Origin: Mya arenaria
Taxonomy: Eukaryota > Mollusca > Bivalvia > Myida > Myidae
Assembly (NCBI RefSeq): GCF_026914265.1
Contig: NC_069125.1
Span: forward strand, 8,349,117-8,413,116
Direction: 5' to 3'
Length of the DNA: 64,000 bases
A program made the translations under genes and the position numbers. Below, one piece after another: positions 12,431 to 24,200 of the stretch. The notes beneath the pieces were generated by a model that did not search any database, was not told the DNA's origin, and saw only the letters and a program-made list of their open reading frames with translations. Numbering within the stretch: the first letter of the stretch is position 1; every line of letters begins with the position of its first letter.

Positions 12431-13250
12431 AATTCTGTAATATAATGGGGCAATACATTTTTATAGTGTGATTGGATGCAATTTACTTACTAATTTTAAA
12501 CGGAATGTATGATGCAAGCAATTTGCTTATACTACGTATTACGGTTTTATTATTATTTCAGTTGAAAAAAAATGCATCACTATTATGACAGACGTTTGAA
12601 ATGACGTTTTATATATTTTATGTATAAAATTACCAGACAATAAAAGGTCCACAATCATTTACGTTATTTATACAGCTATGCAAATGGATTGATCGAAACA
12701 AAGAAATCAGTCTTGAGGAAAAGAGAATTTCAGACCAGTGGTTCATTAGTCCTGAAACGGTAACGTTTGTTTATCCGTGTCTACGCAGGTTGAAAAAAAA
12801 ATAAACATAGGGTATGTTTAAATGTTCCAGGAAAAATAAAACAGAAGTGCATTTTTGATACACTATTGAAAATCAAGGTCAATAAAATACGCTTTTAATT
12901 GTATACGTAATTATAGAACAGTTTTTCTCTCATTAAGGAATTTAGTAAATTACAAAATTAATACAAAATTAGTTAAATTAAGGAATAAATAAAAAATTAT
13001 ACAAAAACAATTAATAAAAATAAATAAATAAATGCATGAATTTTGGATGGATAAATTCATAAATGCATAAATAATTAATAAAGTAATAATAATAAATATA
13101 TATCACGTATTTCGTATTGAAAGGTAATTTTATTTCATAAGTAAAAAACATCATGTTAATATCGATTTCAAATTTATATCCGTGTGATGGTTTTAGCGAA
13201 GCTGTTAAGATATTGCGTACAACAGTCAATTTAACTAGATCAATTCAAGA
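12430..13250. other. Gene-free AT-rich spacer
   Basis: Mostly A/T runs and low-complexity AATAAATA stretches (about 12990-13110). No coding signal on either strand. Confidence 0.5.
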
Positions 13251-15620
13251 GATTCATTTTCAAATCTACTACATCTCTTGGGACTGTCCTTATTAACAAC
13301 CTGGGTGCCCAGAGCAATAACTCTGAGTCCCATGCACTACATTATGCACATATTTCATAAAATGATGCATCCCTGGAGGGTGCCCATATTGAGGAATATT
13401 GAGTTCCAAGAAAGGTATATGACCCTGCATGCGAGGCAAATAAATCACTGCAATCCACTGAGTGTTTAAATATGGACAAGATACTAGTACAGAATTAAGA
13501 AACTCTAGTCGTGATAAAAGCAATTTTGCTTGTTTTAAAAGCTTGTCATTCGTTTCGTAATATTCAACTTCAAAACGCATTTCTTCTTTTGTGTGAAAAA
13601 ACCGAGAACATTTTGCTATCCTCATTTTCGGTTAATGGAAAATCATTTGAATCGATATCAGGACATTTCCTATAATTGTGGTCAATCCATACAGACTGAT
13701 GTTCTATAATGCAATCCATAATATATAACATTATTTGTCTAAATAATGATAGGTATTTTGTTTTGAGAGAATGTATCATTCTTTGGCTATCACAGTAAGT
13801 TACATATGGAAAAAAACTTTGAAAATAACAATATTCCGAAAAATGTGCTATGTTTGGGAAAGTATTCATACGTATCAGAATTCCATTGATACGGGTACCA
13901 GTTGAGCATGCGATCAACAAACGGTTTGAATTGATTTTTGGACAAATTTCTTATCATACACAGGTACAATTTTCCCGCTAGAATATTAATGCAAATTGTT
14001 TCTAAAATACACTAGCAAAAATTAAATTATAGTTTTCATAGTATTAGGTATTTTCATTTTTTTTTCAAAAATCGTCGTTTCGGTCAATGAAATGCATGAG
14101 TTTGTTTCCGACTTATGAAACGTTTGAATATGATAAAACTGAATACTTACTGCAAACCAGTTCATGTGAACGTGATGGTGAACTTAAATGAGGAATAGGA
14201 ATAAGCAAATCTAAGAAAAACACCTTCAAATTAAAATTTCACTTTATCTTCGACCCACGGCAGACAGAAACCTCGAATCAGTTCATTAACAAAACAAGCG
14301 TTAACTAAAGCAATACATAAGTATTTTCATTATATGAGTATAAAATTGACTAGTAGGGTGAGTGTGTACTTTTATAATGGTGACCGACTATCACCCAAAA
14401 TGTAGTTCGAGACCTGCCAGTTTGCCTCACTGGGTGGATACCAATACTGGAATACTGGTTTATACCACGGAAAAGGATTCGAGCGTGATGCATATATACT
14501 GATGTATATAATCGCAATCCAGTACAAAGCATTCAATGCATTAGCATAAGCTAACTGACCATGTTGTTTGAAAACTACAACCACATTTGTCACACTGTTA
14601 TATGAATCGCTCTCCGATTTATCTACTGATTATAATAAAAATCATCCTGTCCAATAGAACACTTTTACATACTTTTAATTTGCTTCTCGAATATCCTTAA
14701 AGTTAGAGCAAAATAAATCTTATAGGAAGTGTATGTTTCTTGGATTAGCCGCGAAAACATTTCAATCCATGGGGTTATTTCCTTAAATTTTGTTCACAGT
14801 ATTTTGGTTAATTTTATCTAGGAATAATGCGAACACAGTTAACAGCAGATATCATTGCGACTTATAAACGACAATCCTATTCACCTATTTGCCCCTCCAT
14901 TGATACTCGAACGGACGATTTACGTACACCATATTCTGACTCCGTAGTGTTACTTGCTGATAGAAAATCACTGCAGTGGTATTTAAATATTCTTTCTGAC
15001 CTTTTTGTATCATTCTTCTCAATAAAACTATGTAAACTCAAGGAATAAGGCCAGCAGTAAAATATTTAAGTAAGATCCCTGTTTAGAAGCAAAACGCACT
15101 GAACGAGAGACACAAACTTGCAAACACCACAAACAGACTTCATCAGCATCAAAATAGTTTTATCAACAAGTGCTTACTTCTGCATTGTGCAGGATTTGAA
15201 TCGAGCTTTTCTTGAACTTGAAGGTTTTGCCAAATTTATTTGTTGTGTCTGTTATCAAAACTCTAAGGATTCACATTTGTTGCATCCGATATTGAATTTT
15301 CCAGGAGAACGTAATCAAACCTGGCGCGTATCGTTTTTAATTGAATCAACGAATGTTGATGTAGTCAACGACTAACTGAACATTACTAATAATGTCTTTA
15401 TGTTAATGATCCTTAACAGACAGTAGCATGAAAAATATTGTTTTGTTTGAGAATCGTGTTTCTCATGGTGTTTACAGTTTGAATACGCGTCGTCAACAAT
15501 AACCCAAATATAAGGATTTAGTAATGAGGTACTCAAGAGGTATTATCAAGGGTGTATAATGTCAAACAAGCTGGTATTGTACGGATGCAGGTTTGTTTAT
15601 GATGCTTGGGAAACAATTAA
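13250..15620. repeat. Old duplicated block, copy A
   Basis: Collinear with 17370-18960. Matching points include TTTTCAAATCT at 13258/17400, the GAGGAATATTGAG segment at 13391 with 17510, the TTAATGGAAA segment near 13630 with 18213, and TTTGAATCGAGCT at 15194/18614. On the minus strand two open frames (13570-13920 and 13293-13625) cover the block, and the matching part of copy B gives partly similar peptides. No protein family is recognised, so a decayed host gene or plain non-coding DNA are both possible. Confidence 0.55.
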
Positions 15621-16620
15621 GCAACAATATTCTTATTAATTGAGTGTATTAATATGTTGTGTTCGTCAATGTCTGTTTTGTATAATGTTAAAAGTATTTA
15701 TAATGTGTTTCAGTTACTACATTGTTGGCCAAACACTTCCAATTTCACTTAAGTTGCTACATCGATGAATGGCTAGAGGGACCAATGAGATCAATTTTTA
15801 AGCTGTAACTATATTGCACATTATAGAATAAAACATAGAACTAAAGACACGCCTTTGCATTAAATTACACAGTCACTTCACGTAAAAGATGCAGAGATTT
15901 TGAACCCAACTAGCTGCCCTGATGGATTGACATTGACTACATCCAGAACACGTCACGCGTCTTTTTCTTTTCAATATTTAATGAAAATCCTGCGTTCTCT
16001 GAAAATGCATATTCGACACAAGTATACCATCAAGATAGTTATTTTAATTACTTGTAGCTTTTAACCTTATCACATACACATACATACACATGGGAAATGA
16101 TCATCTTTAATAGTTTATCAGAAAGCCAACCTGTTGATTTTTATCTCTTACTTTTAATTACATTTTCAGAAAGCTATAATAAAAAAAGGTGATAATACCC
16201 AAACTGATAAAAGAAGTCTAATTTGACTAAACAAAGCATATCCTTCTTAAAAAGATTTAAAACCAAATGTAATCGATGGTTTAAATTGATGAGTCTAATT
16301 ACAACGCATATATAGTGGATAATACGGTCGAGCTGTAAATCAGGAAGACCAAAGGCTAGCATATTATTATGTGTTGCTAATATTATCTGAAAAAGAAAAT
16401 AATTTAAAATCCATTATACTATTAACAAAAAGGTTATACGATTAAAACATCCTATTAAATGGGATATTGCTACATAATGGTACATTGACTGCTTTCCGTG
16501 TTAAGAAAACTGATGGAGCTTCAAAACAATGCCGAAATATAATTGTGATTACATACCCGTTTTGTTTCTGGGAAATTGTTGTTAACGGTAAAACATTTAT
16601 ACGTCGGTGTTGAATAAATG
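15620..16620. other. Gene-free spacer
   Basis: No open frame with family features and no repeat that I can define. Composition is the same AT-rich background. Confidence 0.45.
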
Positions 16621-16639
16621 CATTTATAAATAATTGAAT

Positions 16640-16905
16640 GTATGAATGATTGAACGAACGAAAGAAAGAACAAACGAACGGACAGACAAATGGTCTAAAG
16701 AACGAACCAACGAACGATTGAACGATTGAACGATTGAACAAACGAACTATTGAACGAATTAACGAATGAATGAATGAATGGATGAACGAACGAACGAACG
16801 AACGAACGAACGAACGAACGAACGGACGGACGGACGGACGAACGAACGAACGAACGAACGAACGGACGAACGAATGAATGAATCGATAAATCAATCAATC
16901 AATCA
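16640..16905. repeat. GAAC tetranucleotide microsatellite
   Basis: A run of GAAC units with GGAC, GAAT and GATT variants. The purest part is about 16785-16870. Because the variants avoid stops, it gives long Ser/Phe/Val/Arg frames on the minus strand (16442-16898) and Asn/Glu/Arg/Thr frames on the plus strand. Neither resembles a real protein. Confidence 0.92.
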
Positions 16906-16909
16906 TTCG

Positions 16910-17170
16910 ATGAAGCGACAAATGGGTCGAGTTCCGCTGTACAAACGGGCTACCACCAGAGACCTGTTCGTGTGCGATCTCACATCTGCTCGACACGGAA
17001 ACTTTTGCCTGATGTGTCACCACCCTGGGTCGATTCGTTTGCTCCGCTGTTTACGTTACGCCGATCGAAACATACAGGCCTGGCAGTAGGACTCTCTTGG
17101 CCGAGGACGATTCTCAAACCTCGTCCTCAAAGAAGCTGGATTATGGAGCACGCCAACACTCCAGATGAAA
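16910..17170. repeat. Interspersed segment shared with 37510-37640
   Basis: The words TCTGCTCGACACGGAAAC and TTTGCCTG recur, slightly changed, in unit 2 near 37572. In both places the segment follows a GAAT/CAAT-type low-complexity run, so the simple repeat and this segment may belong to one unclassified element. GC content is higher than in the surroundings. Confidence 0.5.
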
Positions 17171-17369
17171 TAGCTAGTTGCTGTACATTACATATTTGCG
17201 CATTATACTAGTAACGTGTATACTTGCAGATGTACAATCAATTACAAATAATGATTTTAAACCTCTCTATTGTTTTGTTACTGCCGAAACTATCTTATCA
17301 AACTAGGACGATTTTATTTTACATTAAACATATTATATAAATATAAACATTTTGCTGCAGTTTTGGAGA

Positions 17370-18960
17370 CCATCGTCGGCTGACAATTCCTGAGATTAAT
17401 TTTCAAATCTGACTGAGTGAATCGCTCCATTTTACAACCAGGCGTCCTGAGCTTAACTTTATACACATATTGTTTAAACTAGTGCATTCCTGAGGGGAAC
17501 CGATATCTAGGAATATCGGGTTCCCATGAAAACTGATGAGTGAAGGACTCTTGGTGTGCAGGTAAAACAATAGATCACTGCAATTTACTAAGCGACAAAG
17601 ATACACTCTTATTTAAAAATAGTATCTATCACAAGTAATACAATTGTTTAAATTTACTGAAAAGGATGAATACATATCGAAAACAATGATTCTTATGAAG
17701 GATACCTTGCTTAATTTCAAAGAAAGGAGAAGAAAACACAATGCTACTACCTGTATTTAATGGCTGAAAACGCACAGATATTAAATGATTGGTGAGTGCA
17801 TAAAGATTTGCGGTGATAAACTACCTAACGAGACGATAGTTGGTCACTGTAAATCTTTGATCCTCACCAATCATTTAATATCTGTGCGTTTTCAGCCATT
17901 AAATACACGGCTACAATCTTGTTATCAGTAATTATTATTTTCCATAAATGCATTATTTAATAAATCGTTAAAGGTTTAACACTCAAAAATATATTTGTTA
18001 TACATGTGTATGAATTGATTTTGAATGCGAGTGTCACTTTAAGATATGGACCAGATACTGGTAAGCATTAGGAACTCTTGCTGTAATTAATATTGCTCTT
18101 TACTAAAATGCGTGTCATTCGTTTAATGACATTCGACATCAAACGCATATTTTTCTTTGTCTAGAATTAAGAGAACATTCCTTAAAACTTTATAGCCATC
18201 CTCGTTCTCGACTAATGGAAACTCTCTTGAATCGTATAACTTCATTTAATATCAGACTGTATTAATTCCAGAAAGTCTGAGTATCTGCAGTGCAAGCCGT
18301 AACATATTACATCAAAAAACGATGTGAGCTTCTTTTTGTGGGAGAACGTATATTTTCTTCTAACAAACAAATATAAACTGTTATATAAAGTAACTGTGAA
18401 TACTTAAACATGCAAGTTTTAAAATCATTCCAAAAATACAAACAAAAATATTTATTTAAAAAATATCCCATGTTATGTGAAAAGCACATTCGTATCGGAT
18501 ATGCATTGATACATGCATTTTTGGTTTATCAGGATGCAATCAGCGAACGGCTGGAATTCATGGACGAATATATTAGCATGCAACTACGGTTGCTCTCCTG
18601 CCTGGTGAATATTTTGAATCGAGCTCCTCTTTTAGTTATAATTGGTTGCAAGATGTGTTGGTATGGTCTATTTACCACAACTCCAAGGATTTACAGTTAT
18701 TGCATCTGATGTTGAATAATCCAAGAAAATCTTATCAGACGTAATATTACGCGTCGTTTGAACTGAATAAGCGAAAGCTAATTTAGATATCGACAGACTG
18801 CAAAATTCCCGAATTATGTCTATATGTAAATAATACTTTTACAGACAAGTCTCGTGGGAATTAATGCATCTTGTTTATAGATCAAACTACCGGTGGTGTT
18901 AATTACAATCCTAATATGTGTCAGCAACCAAACATAACTCTATCAAAAAGGGTTGAGAAA
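17370..18960. repeat. Old duplicated block, copy B
   Basis: Diverged copy of 13250-15620, in the same orientation. It contains the long palindrome at 17753-17906, which copy A lacks at the matching point. Short frames (18307-18489 minus, 18410-18709 plus) have no family features. Confidence 0.55.
17753..17906. repeat. Long near-perfect hairpin (foldback)
   Basis: The left arm starts GTATTTAATGGCTGAAAAC and its reverse complement ends the segment. The outer 44 bp pair without a mismatch and about 20 more pair with a few differences; the central bases can form a further short stem. Total length is 154 bp. No clear target-site duplication is visible. A foldback MITE or a recent inverted duplication is likely; a long-hairpin RNA source is possible. 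Confidence 0.9.
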
Positions 18961-20439
18961 TGACGGCCTCGTTAGAAATACTCAAGTGGGCTCGAGAGAC
19001 AAAGCGGTTAAATTAACAGAGATTGTTTATCTGCTATTTAGTTCAGTTTTCAAGAACTTGCAACATTACATAAAACAAGTTAATGCTATGATATTAACAA
19101 TTATACTTGCAATAATATCCAATGGTGTTGTGTTTGTTTGTTTTTTGATTCATGAATCCCGAACTGTCATCTTAAATCGCTAATTGAATGCGAATGAAAC
19201 ACTTGTTTTTTAAAACGGGAGATTGCACAAATGTAGCCAAAAGGCATGCCATTTTCGCCAAAATGTACTTCCATGACTAATTATACCGCTAGCATATTGA
19301 AAATATCACAATAAAGCATCCGCCTTTTCTCAGAATAACACAGTGTCTTAACATGAAGAATGAAAAGGCATTGGTAAAGACGTTATAGCCGGAAACGGTC
19401 ATGATTGACATAGTGTACCAAGGACAATTTGTCCTGTGTCCTTTACATATCTATATTTTAGCCTTTTGCTGCGATATATAGACAGTGTCCCTCAAAATAC
19501 TCGTATTTAATATTAGCGTATACCAGATACACATATACACATACATTGACATATGCTCACGTGGGAAACAGTCATTATGAAATGGTAGTATGCCTGTGAG
19601 ACCATACTTTTTAGAATGTAATACTGTTTTTTTACCGAATGTTTTATACTGCTGATATAGTTCAAGTGCTGATTGTCAATTTCATATCAACAAAATTGAA
19701 CCCGGTAACTTGATTGAAGGTTTCGATAACTCAATTCTAATTAAATACATCTACATAGACAAGTCCAGTACCAAATGATATAACGGTCCTGTTTAAATAC
19801 AAGAAGACTAAATGGCCACACGTTTAGTACAAACATATTGGATCTATAACAGTAATACCATCGTTTTTTTTAAGTAATCAAGCAGGAGTCATACACGCCC
19901 GTATAGATGAGCTATTTAGCTTTGAACATACATCATTTGAACATAGCATTCAGCGAAACCAATGCCAACGAATTTACTAAGTGCTTTCTTGTAGATCAAA
20001 AAGCAGTTGAAAGCGATGGAAGTATCGGTCTCTAGGGAAACATTGTTGTTTTTTGTTTGGTAAACGGTCATAAATCCCTGAATTGGTGTTCACTTTATTA
20101 TATTTGTAAGTGGTGCTTGTCATCGGAAAAAGTAACCCATTTCATTTATCCGGGGGGGATAATGCTGCCAGAGAAAACATTATTGTGAAGTGTTTCATAA
20201 AATTATTTGTAATTATGAAATATATAAAGCGCAGCATAATGAAGCAGTTCGGCTACACATTTGCAAAAATGCAATAATACAAACAATTGGAGTTGTACAG
20301 AAGAACTAATGATATATTATATAATATGCTTGCAGCACATATAATGACAAGACACATCATTAACTTAAGCTAATATCTGTAAAACATATATGTCTTTCAT
20401 CTGTCGGAAATACATTTAGATTCTCGCACCGAGTTATTA

Positions 20440-20660
20440 CTTTTACTGATGGTGATATACAATCTCTTTAATCCTATTACGTATTTACGTCATGTTATGT
20501 CAGAAACTCAATCCATCAGCGCTACATGTTGTAATTCCGGAAAAAAAGATTATGTTTGACAATGAAATCCGTAATGCCTGATAAAAACACTTACGTCGGA
20601 TGATTTAATGTCTTTTTTCAATGGAAAATTCCCCTTGTATTGTACAAATAATATTTGTAT
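20440..20660. repeat. Old repeat P, copy 2
   Basis: TATTTACGTCATGTTATGTCAG, then AATTCCGG, then GAAATCCGTAATGCC and AAAAACAC follow the same order as at 12190-12430. Here the TATA-like core is degraded. Confidence 0.55.
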
Positions 20661-21074
20661 ACACTTTTTCCCCACCTGGGCGCATGTGAATTCGAAACCG
20701 TACAAGTAGGTAATTCAGTGTCCCCTACATCACAAGACAACATTATCGCGTAACTTCTTGCCAACGAGAGTGATTAGTACAATGTTTGATTAACCTTTTA
20801 AACCGCCGTTGTAAAAGGAATAACAGTAAAAGTAATAGGATGCGATTTACTTCAGATGGAAATGTAATATGTTAGCATGTTGCTAACACTATGTTTTTTT
20901 GTTATGTGGATTAAAATATAACATATTTCATTAAATAATTACATGATTAGTTTCATAAATGCCATCATTCTTTCGCGCCAAAGAGTAGAAAACAGTGGCA
21001 AAAAGGAAGATTCATGACGTACATCTGTGCTCGTACAGCTATTCACAGTATTACTATTGTGATATAACTTCAAT

Positions 21075-21150
21075 ATTTATGCAAAAAGCTACAGAAACAT
21101 GCTCAGTAGCAAAAAGTTTAAATATAAACCCAACACATGATATAATGTAA
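21075..21150 (-). mobile_element. Retroelement tail fragment
   Basis: Matches the segment CAATATTTATG…AACTACAGAAACA…CTCAGTAG…AAACATAAACCC also seen near 27200, 40195 and 54630. Elsewhere this lies downstream, on the antisense strand, of reverse-transcriptase-like sequence. It is an old broken fossil. Confidence 0.5.
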
Positions 21151-22573
21151 GGTACGCAACTATGAACACATCCCCTGGCCTAAAACATCATAAAATATAC
21201 TTAAGTCAATTTTTAATCTCAGCCTCAACTCATTGTATCACAGTACATCGACGGTATTGAATATCGAATATGATTGTAGACTTTTAAAAAGCGCATATTG
21301 TCATAGACTTAAACAACCCGACGAAACATATTAAACAGCAAATATGTAATCATGCACTTTTTTAAATTATCAAGTATTGTTTTTGCTCTTTAATAAGTTT
21401 TCATTGAAAATTTGGTCAGACAATTTCATAAACAAATTCTATCAGAAAATAAGGGTTATATAAAATAAGATTTATATAAATTACCTTTTTAAACAAAGCT
21501 CAATATTTTTAAAAACACCCACTGTGCCGTACTAAACTGATATTTTTGTCAATTATTAGCTTCAGTATAAGCTTCATCGCAGACAAGTTCGCTTATATAA
21601 AACGTTTCTAATTTGGCAAATTTAGTTAAGTTCTTCTTGATATCATAGAGCGGTTGCAAAACTTTTACATGTACCATGACGTGTGGACTATTTTTGTAAA
21701 TAGCTTAAAATAGCATTATTAACTGTGATTTATGCGAGAAAGTGACACTATGTTCGATTTCTAAAACGACACTGAACAACAACTTGTACATGTGCATGCA
21801 TAATCACGAACAAATACCTGCACAAGTAAAGGTTTGCAGCCACTTTAATATCTTGTCAGCGCTTAAATGACAAAGAACTTGGATTTTAAGTTCTTGCAAA
21901 CTTATATGGAAGACGTAATTTAAAAAATCAAAACATCTGCGTTGAAAGCATTTAGTGGAAAAAGCTGATCATTAGCCTAGGTAAATGATTTGCTATCACC
22001 GATACTCACAGAAATCACACGGGCACGTCTGAAGTTGCAAGACGAAGCCAATCGGCTCCCACTAATACCAAATCCGAATATGACCCCTTGAAAGTAACAT
22101 TGTTCATTTAAATTTTATCAACAAATTTGAAACTTGTTCATGCCTTCACACTTCACTGTAACAGTACCATAATATCGAAAATACGTGATATAAAATAACG
22201 ACGTTTTACCAATATTAACGCTTGCTCCGGGTAAGGGTAGGTCAGTTGCTATGGATACCAAATATGTCAAAATAAAGAATAAAAAGAAAACAAAAATACC
22301 AGCGCTAAACCACAAATACTTCAAAATGCATTTAAGATAATAGCTATTTGCGTTTGTGAATTATAACGTTATTCCGCGAACTTCTTGGACACCCCTTGTA
22401 TACCTTTTTGGGTAGTTCCAATTCGAATAGGCCCTTGCAATGATGGTAACGACCTTACTGAATTACAGAAATCTCTACTGGAGCAATGTCCTACAATAGG
22501 ATGTCAGACAACTCAAAAACTAGTATTGTACCAATGCAAGTTCTGTTAATTTTGCTCTTGAAACAAGATAGAA

Positions 22574-22708
22574 AAGCTTACACCTTAAAAAAGCTTACAC
22601 CTTAAAAAAGCTTACACCTTAAAAAGCTTACACCTTAAAAAAGCTTACACCTTAAAAATGCTTACACCTTAAAAAAGCTTACACCTTAAAAAAGCTTACA
22701 CCTTAAAA
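22574..22708. repeat. Array of eight 17-bp repeats
   Basis: Eight direct copies of AAAAAAGCTTACACCTT with A-run length variation of one or two bases and one AT variant. There are no spacers, so it is a simple minisatellite and not a CRISPR array. Each unit carries a HindIII-type AAGCTT palindrome except the variant. Confidence 0.95.
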
Positions 22709-22709
22709 T

Positions 22710-24040
22710 GGCATTGATAGTCGTTTGACTACATAGAGAAGTTATATAGACTTCTGGAGGGATTAAAAGATTATTGAAAGGGGCTTCCTCATGTTTTAGG
22801 TCTAAACATTCGTTTTCCCGGTTAGGAATCTGACTACACTTTTGTCATCATTTTTCTCTATGATATCGAAAATGCAGAAACAATACAATAATACTATAAA
22901 AAGTATTTTGGTTTTAGTGTGGTGCGAACCCACGCCGTCAACGTCAAGAAACAAATAGAAAACCGAAGTGTTCCAACGCTTATGAAAATTGTTTTCATCA
23001 ACGACGATACTTGAGCAAATATAAACATTTGCTAAAGGGTTCCACCTTTTATTATTTTACTTTAAACACTCCTAATGATGTGTCATACTTTATTTCTTCA
23101 TACAAAGAGTGTGTACAGAATGTGAACGAATCCCTTTACTAAATCGTTGCCAACCCGAAAGCCAACATTTAAAAGATGACCCTGTTAAAATTAACCCAGT
23201 CAACGCCCAGCAAGAGACACACAATAAGACAACACAGACATGTGGTATAAGCTACAAGACTGGAGGTTTAAATTCGTGTATGAGTACACTACATCACACT
23301 TGCCCCAACATTTATTTATAATATCACCTTAGGAAAATACAAGTCTAATCAAAGCCGGTAACAACCAAGCAATGGAGTATTAAGTTAAACAAATTATAAA
23401 GTAACTTCCAGTTCTCAACGACAAGATACAGACATCAGCAGCCGTGAACGAATGAATATAGCACGAGCAACAATGCCTACACATCAAAGGACCGATATCA
23501 TCATTCAAACGCATAACGCTATTGTGACTGCTATCCTTATTAACAAACGCTGAAAGCATGAGAAGTTAAAGCAAAATGCCGATGGACGTTCATGATGCTG
23601 TATTTGACTCTAGGAAAAGTTTTGTATTAATCGATAAACGGTCATCAGTTCCGTGTTTGCGTTTACACCTAGTCATGTTTTACAAGTATAATCAGTCATC
23701 AAGAAATAATTCCTTTCAGTGTACATGCATTTATATTATAATGCCGGTAAAGAGCTATCTATGCAATAATTTGACATCTACGGAAATAAGCCGATTCCAG
23801 ATGATAAGCATGACGCAAATATATTAACAACAAAAGCAGGCACTTGAATTCATATGTGTCCGTGACCAGCGAATGTTTTATGTCTTTGAATTGAACGATT
23901 GCAAAAAGTGTTGCAGAATGGAGTAGATTGGCTAAACTTTGGTTAACTCATGAACTAAACTGGTTGGTATATTGTGGTTCATTTGATATTCGGTAGTAAA
24001 TATTCTCGCGCATAAAACCATTGCTATAACTCGTCCCCTT
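22710..24040. other. Gene-free spacer
   Basis: Short frames at 23109-23321 and 23576-23827 lack recognisable motifs and splice context. Nothing else is supported. Confidence 0.45.
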
Positions 24041-24059
24041 CTCTAGGATCATAGATAAT

Positions 24060-24200
24060 CTTTTTCATCTTGTTTATTCTTTACGTCAGTTTATGTCACA
24101 TACTCAACCAATCACCGCGAAATGTGCTCATTCCGAAAAGACTGATGGTATATAAGGAAATCCGTACTGAACTTCTTACAAAAACATGGCTCTGGTTCCG
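24060..24200. repeat. Old repeat P, copy 3, with TATA-like core
   Basis: TTTACGTCAG, CATTCCGAAAAG, then GGTATATAAGGAAATCCGTA and ACAAAAACATGG. The TATATAAG core with conserved flanks resembles a core promoter, but no transcript or gene can be tied to it. It lies about 0.8 kb before the large duplicated unit 1. Confidence 0.5.

Larger units (their letters stand above)
18960..22560. other. Gene-free region with old repeat fragments
   Basis: No supported gene. It holds a copy of repeat P near 20450-20650, a retroelement tail fragment near 21075-21150, and a segment near 22440-22560 resembling 15540-15620. It therefore seems to be a third, more decayed member of the 13-19 kb block family. Confidence 0.45.

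Noticed and set aside
16442-16898. Minus-strand Ser/Phe/Val/Arg protein
   Set aside because: A translation of the GAAC microsatellite.
22574-22708. Array that could suggest a CRISPR
   Set aside because: The repeats are 17 bp, directly abutting and without unique spacers, in a eukaryotic context.
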